A DNA stretch of 64,000 nucleotides from NCBI GenBank assembly GCA_017607445.1, contig JAEVHH010000004.1, positions 5,828,001-5,892,000 on the forward strand, written 5' to 3'. A program made the position numbers and the translations under genes. Source of the stretch: Histoplasma ohiense (lineage: Eukaryota; Ascomycota; Eurotiomycetes; Onygenales; Ajellomycetaceae). Below, one piece after another: positions 33,324-46,655 of the stretch (position 1 is its first letter; each line of letters opens with the position of its first letter). The notes beneath the pieces are model-generated. The model was not told the DNA's origin. It worked only from the letters and a program-made list of their open reading frames with translations, and did no database searches.

Positions 33324-36300
33324 CCATCACGTGGATAACAACGATGTGAGCAAAAGACCTGGGTGGGGGCAACAATCCCAGCACGTTTCTTCAGTAATAT
33401 TCCGTCAACCCTGGATTTGGGCCGTTTCATTATTATTTTGCACGCCTCAGCCTGCTGAAAATTTGCTCACCAAGCCTTCGTCTTGCAGGGTTATTATGGA
33501 CCAAATGCGATCCGTCTAGAGCGCTCCTTTGGGTCTAGGGCGGATTTGAAGGATCGCGGCAAGAGACGGAAAGGAGGCCCTCCCGACTCGTTTCTCGCCG
33601 CATGTTATTGGACGGGTACCTCTCGACGCCGCTTGCAGAGGCTGCAATGGGAGTCGAGCGTGTTAACCGGGGTGATTGGATGATCGACAGGCCATCGAAA
33701 CCTTGCTGAATGTCTGAGCTCCAGGCAAGGATGGATGGCAAGGGGCGGGGCAGACCTCGACGGCCGTATCTGTAGTGTGCATTGATATTGAATTAACTAT
33801 CACGGCTCCTTTTGATGGAACTTGGGATGGAACTCGGAGGCCCAGGTTCGCTATTATCATCCACTTCCACCAGGTCCATTCCAGTCCAATGAGCCTAAAT
33901 CCAGCTCCGTGAAACATCAAAGCTCTGGTACAGTCAGCTACGCGCAGATACGATTTACAAACCCCACCAAACGGAGCCAAAACAGAGTCAAGCTACCATC
34001 AACGTACAGAATACAGATCTAGTTCTTGGAATGAAAGCTAATAATAACATAATAATATGCAGTGATAACGAATAACCACAGTCCGGGCCAGCGCCAGGAT
34101 GGCTAACCAGACAAACACCAGTGACCGCTTCACCTCTTCTTCTCAAAATGCAAACCATGTACTGTGCGTTCGCGGAGATCTATGTGCTCGTTACTTTTAT
34201 CGGAGTTATTCAACCAGAAGTCCGTGGCCCCGCAGCCAGCTGATCCAAGTTGGCGTTTATGGTTTGAAACAGCGTGAATATATTGGGAAAACAGCTAGGT
34301 TTTGGCCTAGGAAGGGCTCAATTGATGCGTCAACAGTTGAAATGAAAATACTGCCTGCAGAACCAAGGGTAACCATCGATCGGGCCTTTACACAGTAATA
34401 ATAATGAGCTCATGCACGATGCAAGACAGGAATACCGAAAACCTCGATTGCACTTGTTGCTTGAAGTGTGCTTCAGTCTGATCCCTCCACGGTCCACCCA
34501 CATCGCTGCATGACATTTGCCCATTTTTCTGCATGAAATAATCCAGACGTACTCAGGTCATAGCAGAGGACGAAAACGCTCACCATGCCTGTCCACGGAT
34601 GTGTGTGTCCCGTCTGGCCAAACGCGTTTGTTGAGGAGGGCATTGAATGGAAGTCGGACTGAGGAAATGGGACTTTGCATCCCCTCTCGCCCACGCCCTT
34701 CAAATTCCTGGCTGGGCCTGGCCAGCCCGGCTAAATAATGCATACAAAAAGCTCAAACTCAAGCGCGTGGTGAATGGTGAAACCGGCCACACACAGCCAT
34801 TCAAGAGCGAGTCGACATTCCTGGGAAGTGAAAGACCCTCCTCCTTCCTGGCAACATGCGAACATACTCTTTCCCCTTCCTCGATGGCCCTGAAAAGGGT
34901 CTTGCCTCTCGGGCCCGTTTGCGCCACTCAGATCCCGTCTTCAAGATTAAGTGCAGGAGTTGGACTTGAACAAGCCGACCAATCATCCCCTGGAGCGTGG
35001 AGGACGTGAAATATTGGTACGGCGCGCCGTATTTGCCGCTAAACTGTATATGACTTGCATGTCTCTCCTCTTCCAATCAAACAGGATACCGCTAAAATAT
35101 ATTTGGCGAGAAAGGGTGATAATAGTTGGAATTAACAGAATCGGCCGTGGCGGTAGCCGGTCCGCTGATTTGAGCTAAGACTGGTTCGCATTACCCAAGC
35201 CATTGCCAGGAACGTCAAAATCCCTGACTCAAAACGGAAAATGTCCATGGATTCATGGATCTTTGTATCATATTGCACACAGTATGCTTTCTGCGGATTT
35301 CCGAAGCTGTTCCTTTTTTCTTCTTCTCTGATTTCACCTCTCTCCGCCAGAGGAGGGGGGAATAAGATTAGCTCCACCAAAAACGTTTGAGAACCAAGAA
35401 ACGCTGAGAAAACTTCTCAGTTATCATAACCCGCCCTGCGCTTTCCCTGGGAAAAGGCCTATTGCCCAAGGGACACCTCGTTGACGAGAGCATGCAGCCA
35501 TCCATTGGAAGGAAACTCACGTCTTTCTTTTGTCCACGTCTTCTAAGTTACGGGAAATTATGTCGCTGTTGGTTCAAAATTCGGTTGACTACAGTAATAT
35601 CATAGTACTGTTCATCTGTTGGGTATTTTATGCTTATATCCTGACACAACTAACAGGAAAAGGAGAATGGAAGGAGGCGAAACGAAGGAAATTGATGAAG
35701 CTTTGAAGCAGGGGGATGTGGCGTGTGCTAATGATAGTTAGATACGCATGTACTGTACGGAGTACCTCCTGCAGATCATGATATATACATACAAGCCGCA
35801 ATCGCTCGCTTGCGCTCGCTTATCCAGCTTGAAAACACACCGTTTAATCCCCCAAATGAACATAATGAGATATATAAGTAGCTGTATATGACTTGTATAG
35901 ATGAATTTCATATAATTTATAACTATTAATAGAGAATAATTATATAGATGAAAAGAATGAATAATATTGTAGTAATATTATAGAGTTAATATAGAAGCTC
36001 TAAATAAGATATAGTCAATTAAATATCAGATAGCTTTTTAACAGACTCCGACAGAGCTGGCTGTTCAATCCTGTTGGGCACTAGTTGTCCAGGCGGCCCT
36101 CCACCGCACGTGATTACCCCTATAGTTTGGATTGGTTCGTCACCTCTACTACCAGCATGGCGCTGGTGTGAGAGAGCTCTTTTGCCCCAGTGGCCTAACA
36201 TAACCATCCCACAAATCTGTGGGACGTCTAAGTGGTTGTATTAGCATGTCGGCAGCTGAGGCATATATGTGCGGTGCGCTAGTCCGTGATAGGCAGCCTA

Positions 36301-39159
36301 GGGCCAACAAAATCCCATCCATGGATTTGATGGGTTCACGTGATATCAGGTGAGGTCACGTTACAGTCCATTTTGAACAGAAAAGTTGGTTTTTCAATAG
36401 AGAGATATATATCTACCACATGTGTATGGCTGCTTTTCGTGACTTTTAAGCTTAGAAACAAAAGAAAAAGCAACACATTTAAGACGCAGGTATTAACATG
36501 CAATTCTATAGAGAGCTGCTTCCCCTTTTATCTCGCGTTTGGCCGTGGGGCCCCTTGTCTTGAGCAACGTTTTCTTCTTGAAGATGTACAGTACTAGCAA
36601 CTTACTATGCCATAACTATGCCATAGTACGTGTTTCAATGAAACTTAGGGGACGGCATCAGACAACGATGCTGCCGGGTCATTCCTTTTGAAAGGCCCTG
36701 CTTCTTCGTCCCTCCTGCTCTTCCCCTTCCCGGAATAAAAGCATGGTAGGTAAGCTTTTCTTCATTTTGCTGCTTTTCTTCCCCATGTCACTCAGCTTAT
36801 TCTTAACGGGGAGCTGAAATTGATCATGATTCTATCTGGTGAGATGAATGCCATCCATGGTTCAATGGCATAACCTATCTTGAAAGAAACCCATTATTCA
36901 ACAAAAACTTCTAGCATCAAGGTTATTCGGTGAGGCCTGGGGAGCAATGTGATAGAGGTGCGCCGAATAGCCCGAAATATTTCTGCCCTTATTTACTCAA
37001 TGGCATTTTCTTCCGCTCTTGCTTTCTCTTCCATTCTTTTGCCTGCACTTTTCTTTTAAATTTCATTTTCGATCCTCCGGCCATCCGTATATGCCTGCCT
37101 GCCTAGATGCTTTGTTCATGAACTTACAGATATGTCGTTATGTTAACTTTCCAGGAATCATTTTTTTCACAAACTACTTCTATCAACTATTCTAAAGCTT
37201 GATCGAGCCGCCACATGTACAGATGTACAAGTAATAGCTTTTTGACGTCTGTCAACTATGTCATATGTGCAAGATATACGCTTTATTAGCTGTACCCGTC
37301 ATCTAATCTTGCCTTAGCATGCAAGAGTTGTGCTTTAGGATTTACGGATAAATGACCAACGAACGGTGTTGGCCTTTCTTCCTTTTAGGTTCCAAATCAT
37401 AAAGCACAAATATTCCGAGCTCAACAGGAGAAGGAGAAGATGGTATACCATATGATGGGGCCTCACCACCGGGAATTTAAGAGGACAGATTCAACAGTAT
37501 GCCCGCCGTATGGTCAGAGAGAAAATGAGCTATGCTCTCTTAATTCCGCATATGAATCCTGTGATAAATGGTCGGGCGGGGAAGGGTTGGTTTGGATGCA
37601 GCACACTTAAGGATAACCTGTCCCATTCGCCATGCAGGAATCAAACATCCGATGGAAAAGATAAGGGGATTTGGCTGTCGATTTGCCGGTTCGCTCTCCG
37701 TAACCACGCTGCTGCGATCGATAGAAGAGGCATTTGATTGTGGTGATAGCTAGTATATAGTGCTTTGTCCAGAAAAAAAGTGAAGTTGCGAAGCAAGAGA
37801 CAAAAGTTGGTAGGGAAACCGCGCGCGCAAGGTGTGAGTTGCGTCCTTGTCATTGCAGATATTTTTCCACATGGGCGAAGGTCGTTGGAGAAATTTCTTC
37901 TCCTGGTTGTTGGGTCAAAAATTTATTTATAGAACGTTAAAACTTAATTGCCATTGCGGAGAGGAAGTTAATTTCACTTTGGTTGTATACTTGCCTACGA
38001 GAGAAAGGATTGTTCCCCTTGACAGGTCTCCACAGTGAGGTCATTATCACATTTTCTGAGGTTCTGTCAAGTCCCACCTGTAGCATGTCCAAAGACCAGC
38101 AAACAAGAGAAACCTCCTTTGCTCATTGGTTTTGCTGAAAACCCAGGGACCTCAGGGAACCAAACAGCAGAGATTCCTTTAAAAACCATGAAATCGGCAC
38201 CCTAATGTGTCTCAGCAAACACGGCATGGTAAACTGGAGATGGTAATCGCAACGTCGTCATCACCTGGTTTTCGAACCGAGCCTCGCTGGGGATTATCAT
38301 TATAGGACAGGGAATGGCCTGGTTTTCCCGTTGGGACAAACCATAACAACTTGTGAACCGCATGCCAATTCTTGACTCAGCGGCAGGAAACGGTGGTTTG
38401 TTTTATTGAATCTCATGTTGAACATTGGAAAAATGGTGTATAATCTGCGGTCTGAATTCTAGTAGAAATAATGGCTCTCTGTGATACAGCCGTGCGTGGT
38501 AACTTTCGAATAAGATTTTGGCTTGGGCATGTCGCGCCAAAATTTTGGAGTTTTTGCAACCAATAGTTACCCGGTTTTTCTTGCCTGGCTTTCGAAGCAC
38601 TTTTCTATCTACGATTAAGGGGAGCTTGTAGACTTGCCATTTTTCGCTTTCCTTCACATGATCTTGTCTTTTTATTTCTTTAGATCATTACTTAGTAGCA
38701 CTGTGTTTTTCTCTTCTGCCAAATTACTAGTAATTTATCCCCTCACTTTTGTGTTGCTACTTGACTCCGGTGTTCCCTGGTGTGAGGTTATTGAACTTGC
38801 CCCTCGTTTTTCTGCCGTGGCCAAAAACACGTTTTAGTCTTCAATTTCACGCAATCTCTCGTTGTCCTTTCCGTGAACCACTCTTCAGTCGCTGTCTCTC
38901 AGCACAACACTCTCAGGAATAACTAGACACCTTTCATTCTGCGAGTCGATAACTCTATCGTGGGTGAACGAAATTTGGTCGCATTAAGTCTGAGCCCCTC
39001 TGCTATTTCGCACCTGGAATCCGATCGAGGTATACAGGCTGCTTGGCCTTTTCACGCCTGGCGATTGCGACGAAAAAGAAATCGACTTCCAAATCTTTTT
39101 TCTATCTTATTCACGTTTCTTCTTTCTTCCCTTTTACTCCGGTTATGGACCAGTTTAAA
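33324..39159. other. 5.8 kb gene-poor region before hog1
   Basis: No reading frame with recognisable features on either strand. It contains a very AT-rich patch (about 35860-36030) within a possible LTR relic, the 6-base inverted repeat CCCACA..TGTGGG (36208-36223), and pyrimidine-rich sequence before hog1 that probably includes a long 5'UTR (38850-39159). Several short frames between 33480 and 35180 look like chance. Confidence 0.4.
35790..36223 (-). mobile_element. Possible solo LTR / retroelement remnant
   Basis: Read on the minus strand the segment starts TGTGGGATGG at 36221-36202, is GC-moderate for about 200 bases (GGCCACTGGGGCAAAAGAGC), then becomes extremely AT-rich (TATATAATTATT, TATAAATTATAT) before returning to normal composition. 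A TG start, an internal AT-rich block and isolation in gene-poor DNA fit a fungal LTR. No target-site duplication or internal retroelement gene was found, and the 3' boundary is a guess. Confidence 0.25.
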
Positions 39160-41006
39160 ATGGCGGAGTTTGTTCGTGCTCAGATCTTTGGCACTACTTT
39201 CGAGATCACAAATAGGTATGCAGGGAACCACCATGTTGCTCGCCTGGTCGTCATTATCAGTTGGTCGGAGGGGAGAAATTCTAACAGGCCTGATTCATAG
39301 ATACACTGATCTCCAACCTGTGGGAATGGGTGCATTTGGGCTCGTCTGGTACTCAGGACCCCCCCCCTCCTCCCTCTTTTCCACCCCGCATACTTCACAA
39401 CACAAGAGTCGAATGAAGGAAAAATAGATCAGCCTCTAAGGAAAACTTTCCTAGCATAGCAACTGAAATGACATAGAAGGGCACCTACTGACATTTGCCG
39501 TATAGCTCCGCAAAGGATCAATTGACAGGACAGGCTGTTGCCGTGAAGAAAATTATGAAACCTTTTAGTACCCCGGTGCTAGCGAAACGAACGTATAGAG
39601 AATTGAAGTTACTCAAGCACCTGCGGCATGAAAATGTTTGTGCAATTTGAATTCAGGGTTTAACGTATTTTATACTCTAACGTCTTCACAGATTATCAGT
39701 TTAAGCGATATTTTCATTTCGCCACTTGAGGATATGTATGAAAAACGGCTTCCTTGGAGTCCAGATTGGACAATTGCTAATGGGCCCACTTGGTTATAAT
39801 AGATACTTTGTCACGGAGCTCCTCGGGACAGATTTACATAGATTGCTCACCTCAAGACCACTTGAAAAGCAGTTCATTCAATACTTCCTGTATCAGATTC
39901 TTGTACGCTCTCCTACTCATGATCCTCATTCTGCAAAGCCACAACTATTCGATAAATGAATGTGTTTTGAAAAACGCCCCACTGACATCAGCAAAGCGAG
40001 GATTGAAATACGTTCACTCAGCAGGAGTGGTTCATCGGGATCTGAAACCAAGTAACATCCTTATCAACGAGAATTGCGACCTGAAGATTTGCGATTTTGG
40101 CCTTGCGCGTATTCAGGACCCACAAATGACCGGTTACGTTTCGACACGATACTACCGTGCTCCCGAAATTATGCTCACATGGCAAAAGTACGATGTTGAG
40201 GTAGATGTATGGAGCGCAGGATGCATCTTTGCAGAGATGCTAGAAGGCAAGCCTCTGTTTCCGGGGAAAGACCACGTGAATCAATTCTCTATCATCACGG
40301 AATTGCTAGGCACTCCTCCAGATGATGTGATCGAAACCATCTGTAGTGTCAATGTACGCAAATCCAAGAGGATCTAATAATAAATTTTGCATCTCCTTCA
40401 AAATATCTGACTGGAATATAGACACTGCAATTTGTCCAGTCCCTGCCGAAGCGGGAGCGACAGCCCCTAAGCAACAAGTTCCAGAACGCAGACCCTCTTG
40501 GTACGGAACAACTTTTTTTCCCCCGGCACATCAGATGCTGTTGGGACCACTGGATATAGGATATACGAATACTGATTGACAACAACAAAATAGCCATCGA
40601 TCTCCTCGAACGAATGCTAGTATTTGATCCGAAGAAACGTATCACAGCGGGTGATTCTCTGGCACACGAATACCTTGCACCATATCATGACCCAACTGAC
40701 GAGCCTGTGGCTGACGAGAAGTTTGATTGGTCGTTTAATGATGCCGACCTCCCTGTTGATACCTGGAAGATCATGATGTAATGCCCAGATCCTTCCCTCG
40801 TCTAAATTCTCATCAAATAACCTACTTTCGAAGACATGATTTCCTTTAGCCAGCGAATATCGATGACTAACCCGACTAATCATTGACGGATATTTAGGTA
40901 TTCTGAAATCCTCGATTACCACAATGTTGACCAGGTAGCACACGATCCAAACAATCAAGTGCCACCCGACACGGTAGAAGGCGCCCCCCAACAGGTCGTC
41001 TCTTAA
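39160..41006 (+). CDS. hog1: Stress-activated MAP kinase HOG1/SakA (p38 class)
   Basis: Nine exons: 39160-39215, 39301-39348, 39506-39635, 39692-39735, 39803-39902, 39997-40353, 40422-40500, 40594-40777, 40898-41006 (368 residues). The order of kinase motifs is GMGAFGLV (Gly loop), VAVKKI (Lys), HRDLKPSN, DFGLA, then the activation lip MTGY with Thr171 and Tyr173, TRYYRAPE, and DVWSAGCIFAEML. TGY, not TEY, marks the p38/Hog1 class. A common-docking acidic stretch lies near 300-316 (YHDPTDEPVADEKFDW). The family usually reads ETICSENTL; here the splice gives ETICSVNTL. The kinase is turned on by Pbs2-type MAPKK under osmotic, oxidative and cell-wall stress. Intron 2 has a weak donor (GTACTC). 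AVL9 follows on the same strand. Confidence 0.95.
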
Positions 41007-42501
41007 TTTACAAAGGGACTGAAATGTGAGAGAATAAAATTCGAATACCGACTTAAATATAAATATAAATATCTATATATTTGAAAGTTGAGAGTCGGAA
41101 ATCACCGCTTTCTCCCAGCGAGTCCTATTGATATACACCCTGCCGTGTTCACTTACAAAAACCAAACGGAATGAGCCAATGCATACCTAACAAGAGAAAT
41201 TTCACGCCGTTGCGTTCCTTCTTTTGTCGTCTTGCTCTTTCGCAGTTAGTCATCATCACTCCTCTTCTTATTGCATGTACCGCCTCTGGTTATCACCTTT
41301 AACGGGATCCGTGGCGCCTTTAATCTCGTTATACACTCATTGGTGTGCACGAGCAGGCCTCACAAATGCCATACCTTTGCACAATCTCACACAACAAAAT
41401 TCTATGATAACGTTCTTTTCGCTCTTTCCAATGATCCATACCATTCCGCTGCATAACCGACTTCGGTTCCCTGCGATTTAATAAATCTTTGATGGATGAA
41501 TCTTCGCATGCGCATACATTCCAATCCAAGTGTCATTGCCACCTATTTACTTCTGTGTCGTCATACATCGGTACCGGAATTTTTGTCTTTGTTATCTTGT
41601 TAATTCTGTGTGGCTTAAGGAGCTAGGGTTTCCCATTTCTTCTTTCCAACGTAGTGTGTTTCAATTGTGGAATGGTCGGGCTGGTTGATAACTGCTTTGG
41701 ATAAGGAGGCGGATGAATATTATTTCGTGGTTAGGGGGATTACCACATTGCGGTCCTCATCTTTGCTCTTTATACAATCCCCTCGTCCTTCCTTATCCTC
41801 TCGACGTCTTTATGACCCCCTTGCTTTGTTGGTCCGGCCTCTTTCCATCCTACTTTCTAACATTCAATAGAGCAACAACTACCTCGCATTATCAGCCACG
41901 GTTGTTACATCGACACCTTATAAGGGATATAGCCCGTTTTTGTTTGCTTGATATATGTTTTTTCAACCTCCTTTTTTGCTGTTTCCGTTTCTCACTCTCA
42001 TTTCCTTTTAATCAAGAAGCAAACGATCATTTCATTCTCTGCCAAAGCGTCCGGATTTAATGGAGGATTTTTCTTTTCTTTTCTTTTCTTTTTATTTTTG
42101 GCATATATTCTTTAGTTGAAAATATTATAGAGATAAGGCGGATCATTCTTTTACGTTAAAAGAGCGCTACGTCTGAGTTCTACCTTACCCACGTGATCTT
42201 ATCAGACAGCCCATCCATGGATCCTGCCAACAACATGTGCAGCAGCAACATCATTCTACCATTTGAGGGTAGACCCAGCAATGAGATAGAAAATACGCCT
42301 CTTTATTGATGTTTCGCTTGATTTTATTCACTTGAAAGAATTTCTCTCCTTTCCTATCCAAACCCTTGTCGCCCAATCAGACGACCACCAATCCCCCGAT
42401 TTGAGAAGAGTGCTGGAGAAGGATAACAAGGGAAAAATTAGGGAAGGGATAACGGAGGGAGCTTGCTTGGGGAATAAGAAGGGTCAAAAGCAGTATATAA
42501 A
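41007..42501. other. Intergenic: hog1 3' flank and avl9 promoter
   Basis: It contains a TTTTC pentamer microsatellite at about 42070-42091 and a TATATAAA directly before the avl9 start (42494-42501). No coding sequence is supported. Confidence 0.45.
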
Positions 42502-45500
42502 ATGCGACGTAGAAAAGATCGCGAACCTATTATCTTGGTTATAGATTTTCATCATGCCAGGTTAGTGAGCTTCCTGTATGACGTCTCCCCGGTCGTTCAA
42601 TTAACGTGCAGTTATGCAGTGAGTTTGATCTGGGAGACAAAATTTACATATTTACATGTGCATCAAATTCCGTTTGAAAATCTACACACTGTGTTCTTAT
42701 TGTGTACTAACTTGACCGGGAAAATGTTACAGAGGCCCAGAGGTTGAGCACTGCTTCTGCAAGCAGGGAGCTGATGTCCTTGAAAAGAATGATTGGTCTT
42801 TATTACCGTTCATGGCGCTGTCAGATGGAGCGCATGCGTACGTCTCCAAAAATGCACCCTCCTTCTCACGCATTGTCAAAACTTTGTGTTCTTACTGAAG
42901 CCCAGATACTGACTTCTATTTTCCAGCTCCACCGAGGACTTCTCGTACTTTACACTCCAGCAGAGCGCATTGGACTCAGAGCCCGCAACCTCCCTCTTCG
43001 GAATATCATGCACACGCCAGATAGATTCGGCATCACTGATCAATCGACCCCCTGAAGTGACAAGGTCAACGGTCCAGAAAGCGGTTGTGGCTGTGATTGA
43101 TGAACCCAGGCATTTCGGGCAGTTGAGACAGAAGTTATCCATTGTTACATCCGCGTGGTTTGCGCAGAGGTATGTTTTGGTTAGAACAGTTAGTCCATGG
43201 AGGTGGATCTCTAAAAGATGACATAAAAGGTTGATTGGCGTTGGTGTGATCGAAATTGGCTATAAATGAGGATTGGGGTGGGAGATGTCTTTGTTATTAT
43301 TTTGTCCTCTCATTTTGCTGACATTAATTGGGGATTGTTAGGGATTTCTCGGATACGGATATTTTAAAGGTATGCGTCTGATACTTTGTGTCCATTGCGA
43401 GGTAGAATACGTCGCTCACTCAAGTCCTCTGGTGTCCAGATATTCCAAGAAAGCCTGGCGGAAAGTTTAGATAATGATGAAGGCCAACAGGATGGGATCT
43501 TGGGTAAGATACTGTGGAGTTCATTTCACTTTACTTTGCTAATATTTTGCGGGAAGGCCTTTCGTTACGAGAGATGATCTATGAATTCAAACATCAGACT
43601 CTGGTCTTCTTTAAGTGCTTGTTACTTCAACCAAAAGTACGCAATGGACATTGGTTCCCCCTCGGAAATCACCGAACAAGTAGCTTACAGTCTGCTAGAT
43701 GCTTTTCTTTGGCACCCGTTGCGAACGCCTCTGCATGATCCAATTTTCGCTTATTTCTTTGATACCCGGACTTATTCACCACCTTGAAGATTGCGCGGAC
43801 CCGTCCTTTGATAGTTATGGGGAGTCTACTGTGAAACCTACATCTCTCAAGACTAGTGAGAGGAGCTCATGTAAGCAACCTCAGCAATTGATCGTATGTA
43901 TTTCCGATTATTGACACATTATTAGTGCTGGCATATATGGGTTTACCTCTTCAGATCTTCGGCAAGGTTTGCTTCCCAATCCACCCGACCTTTCCACTAA
44001 TAGATTGGATAGTTCTAAGTTTTTGTTAAGGGAAGCATGTTTGGTCCCTATATACCTCTCCAGCGCCTGGATCTCCTTGCCGATTACGGTACGAAGTCAT
44101 ACGTAGTTGGATCTACCAATTCCCTGTTGTTGCAGCGGAAGGACCGATACAGTGATATTCTCATTAATGTAAGGGTCGCAAATATTTGACATATAACTAT
44201 TGGTTTTTGTTGACGTGGGAAATCCATAGCTCGACGAAAATACGATCAACATCTCCTCGCCATCGTTAAGATCTGCCCTTTCTCTTTCCGCAGCTGACAG
44301 GCGATGGATTGATTTTCTCACACAAAGCATCTATGAAACCTGGGATGACGCCCAGCCAGAGCGGCCTAATACCCATGGATATTTGGGTTCCGAAGAATTC
44401 ATCCGTCTTCAATTTGAAGAGTATCTATTAGCCCTCCTCTCTTGCGAAAAGCTCCATCATGAAATACATTGCGGTTCGGGAACTTTATCACCCGGTTTAG
44501 ATATTGAAGGGGACCCAGTGTCCGAGTTCGGCACACACTTCCTTGAGCGTTGGAGGACAACGCCGAACTATGCTCTGTTCCACCGGCTCACATCTGATTC
44601 TCATTTGTTCTCAATTGTGGAGCCACGCCATCCCTGCGCTGGCGGCCTAGGTATTCATGACATTCAACGACGACTTGCCCAACAAATAGCCGAGTTGCAC
44701 TTGGATGAGCGAGTTCGTGAGGGCCGCGAAGCTCTCAACAAGCATTTGGCCACTGGCCAAAAGAGAGTTAACTTTGCATTCAACAGTTTCTGGGCTGACA
44801 TAAACCAGCGCAAGAAAAACGAGCAACAACGGAGATACTCCGAAGAATTAGCAGGGTCTGAGTCGGTGGACAATAACTCAATATCATCTCCCAGAACATC
44901 GATTTCGACGATTGCAACCTCCAGCGGTGCAGGACCATGGACATTCGGCGCCAGAAAAGCACCAGTAGTTGACATTGCACAGGCACAAGCGACCGTCGCT
45001 GCGGCGGGACAACGTGCGTCTTCCTATTTTAGTTCCTGGGGCGCGTGGGCAAACGATAGGAGAAAGGAATGGCAAGAGAAGAAAGCCAGCGGCAACAATA
45101 GCCCGGTGTCATCGACTACCCCATTGACTTTTCCTCAGAGCTTATCCCTAACTACCACACAGAGCTCGAATTATCCGGGTGATTTGGCTGGAAAGAACCG
45201 CGAGGGGGTACAGGGCAAAGGACACGATTCTAGTGGTTCCGTGTCAAGCACTAGCACGAGCTTTAGCCGCAAGGGATGGGGAAACCTACTATGGAAGAGC
45301 AGCAGCGGAACTCATAGTTTTGACCCGGATATTCGAAATAATGTTAATCATAACAATAGCAGTGCGCAGATACTTCGAGGAAGCCGAGATTTAAACAGAA
45401 GGGATATTAGTATTCCTGATAATGAGAACGACAGCAATCGCACTAATTCCAATGCCAGGATTGATGATGCCATTGCTGTCAGCTCAACAAATAATCCTTC

Positions 45501-45771
45501 CCCACCCGAGCTACCACCAACTGCATTGCCATCGCGAGACAAGGATTCCGTCCAACCGTCGATGGCCATATCGGCGCCCATTTCGCCACCAACCCTCACC
45601 GCCGCTGATAAACAACAGCTAAAGGACCAGCCTCTGGAGCCGGCAATTTCACCACTGAATCTCGATGAGCCGGTTCGCTGCGATCCATTTACAGTCGTGG
45701 ACCTGTCCGCTCCTACCCAGTCGTCATCGAATAGGCAGGTTACGGAAGATTTGAAGTCGGAGAAGAAGTAA
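42502..45771 (+). CDS. avl9: AVL9-family late secretory pathway protein (DENN-like)
   Basis: Ten exons: 42502-42560, 42733-42837, 42927-43169, 43342-43369, 43440-43503, 43557-43636, 43699-43870, 43926-43966, 44031-44168, 44230-45771 (823 residues). Joins restore VIDFHHARGPEVE (N-terminal hallmark), then NDWSLLPFMALSDGAHA, LFGISCTRQI, GLSLREMIYEFKHQTL, LLQPKMLFFGTRCERLC, LAYMGLPLQIFGKGSMFGPY, and in the last exon YLGSEEFIRLQFEEYLLALL. The C-terminal 300 residues are low-complexity Ser/Asn/Thr. Avl9 acts in exit of secretory cargo from the Golgi in yeast, and the family carries a DENN-like fold. The start ATG at 42502 sits immediately after TATATAAA, so leader length must be very short, or that motif is not the promoter. 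Confidence 0.9.
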
Positions 45772-46615
45772 CACCTTGTTTGTTGGATAGGTGAAGGTAG
45801 TGGATGGCTCAATGCTTCTCAGTAAACCTTCAGCTTTAATTTCCCCCCGCGTCCCCTTTTTTTTTTGGTTACACACCCCCCTTTCCATTTTGTTCTGGTT
45901 CTCTCTCGGCGACGCATTTCAACAGTTGGGTTTTCTTTCTTTTAATGGATGTGCTGTGTCTGTATTCTTATTTATTTTTTACCTAATGCCAGAAACACTC
46001 TTACCTCTCCCTGCATCTATAGATACATTTCATTAGAATTTGTTTTCTTTTGTTCAGCTTTTATTCTTCGGGCTCGAGTACTTCTCATAATATCGCTGTT
46101 TGCTCTTATTCTGTTGGGGGGGGATGAAAAACCACCTCACCCTCATTCTCTGAAGAAATTTACGCGATTTGTTTTCCATTACTTCTGCATAGCTTCGAAC
46201 TATTGGCATTTTCAAGCAGACGCATGCATTGGCTAATGTAATCAAAAACCTCTCTTTTCCTTCCTCACCAGTTAAATCCAGCTCAATCATTTCCTCACTC
46301 TAAAACACATTAGTGAATTCATTACTGAATGGACTGCAAACGAATTTTGAGCCAGCCTACCCAACTCCCAAGCCAGCCCGGAACCAAGGGTTTACAAGAT
46401 AGAGGTACCTACCTGGCCGAGTCTTATGGAAGGAACTTGTTGAACGTGGCTAGAAAACTGTTCTCACCATGGTCAACTGCTCCGTAGAGCGTATTTTTCT
46501 GTGGCTGACAACTGAGCTCAGGCCATGCTGGCCGCTTGTTTAGTAAGTAGGAAGTTGATGGGAATAAATTATCTATCGACTGTGCGCATTCATGAAAAAT
46601 ATTGTGCCTAGCATG

Positions 46616-46655
<40 letters not shown>

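Noticed and set aside
34099..34398. 99-codon plus-strand frame
   Set aside because: No conserved feature, no neighbouring exon that would extend it, and it lies in a gene-poor region with many similar short frames.
46616..46653. Poly-A as the tail of a retroposed gene copy
   Set aside because: No coding copy lies immediately upstream on either strand and no flanking duplication is visible.
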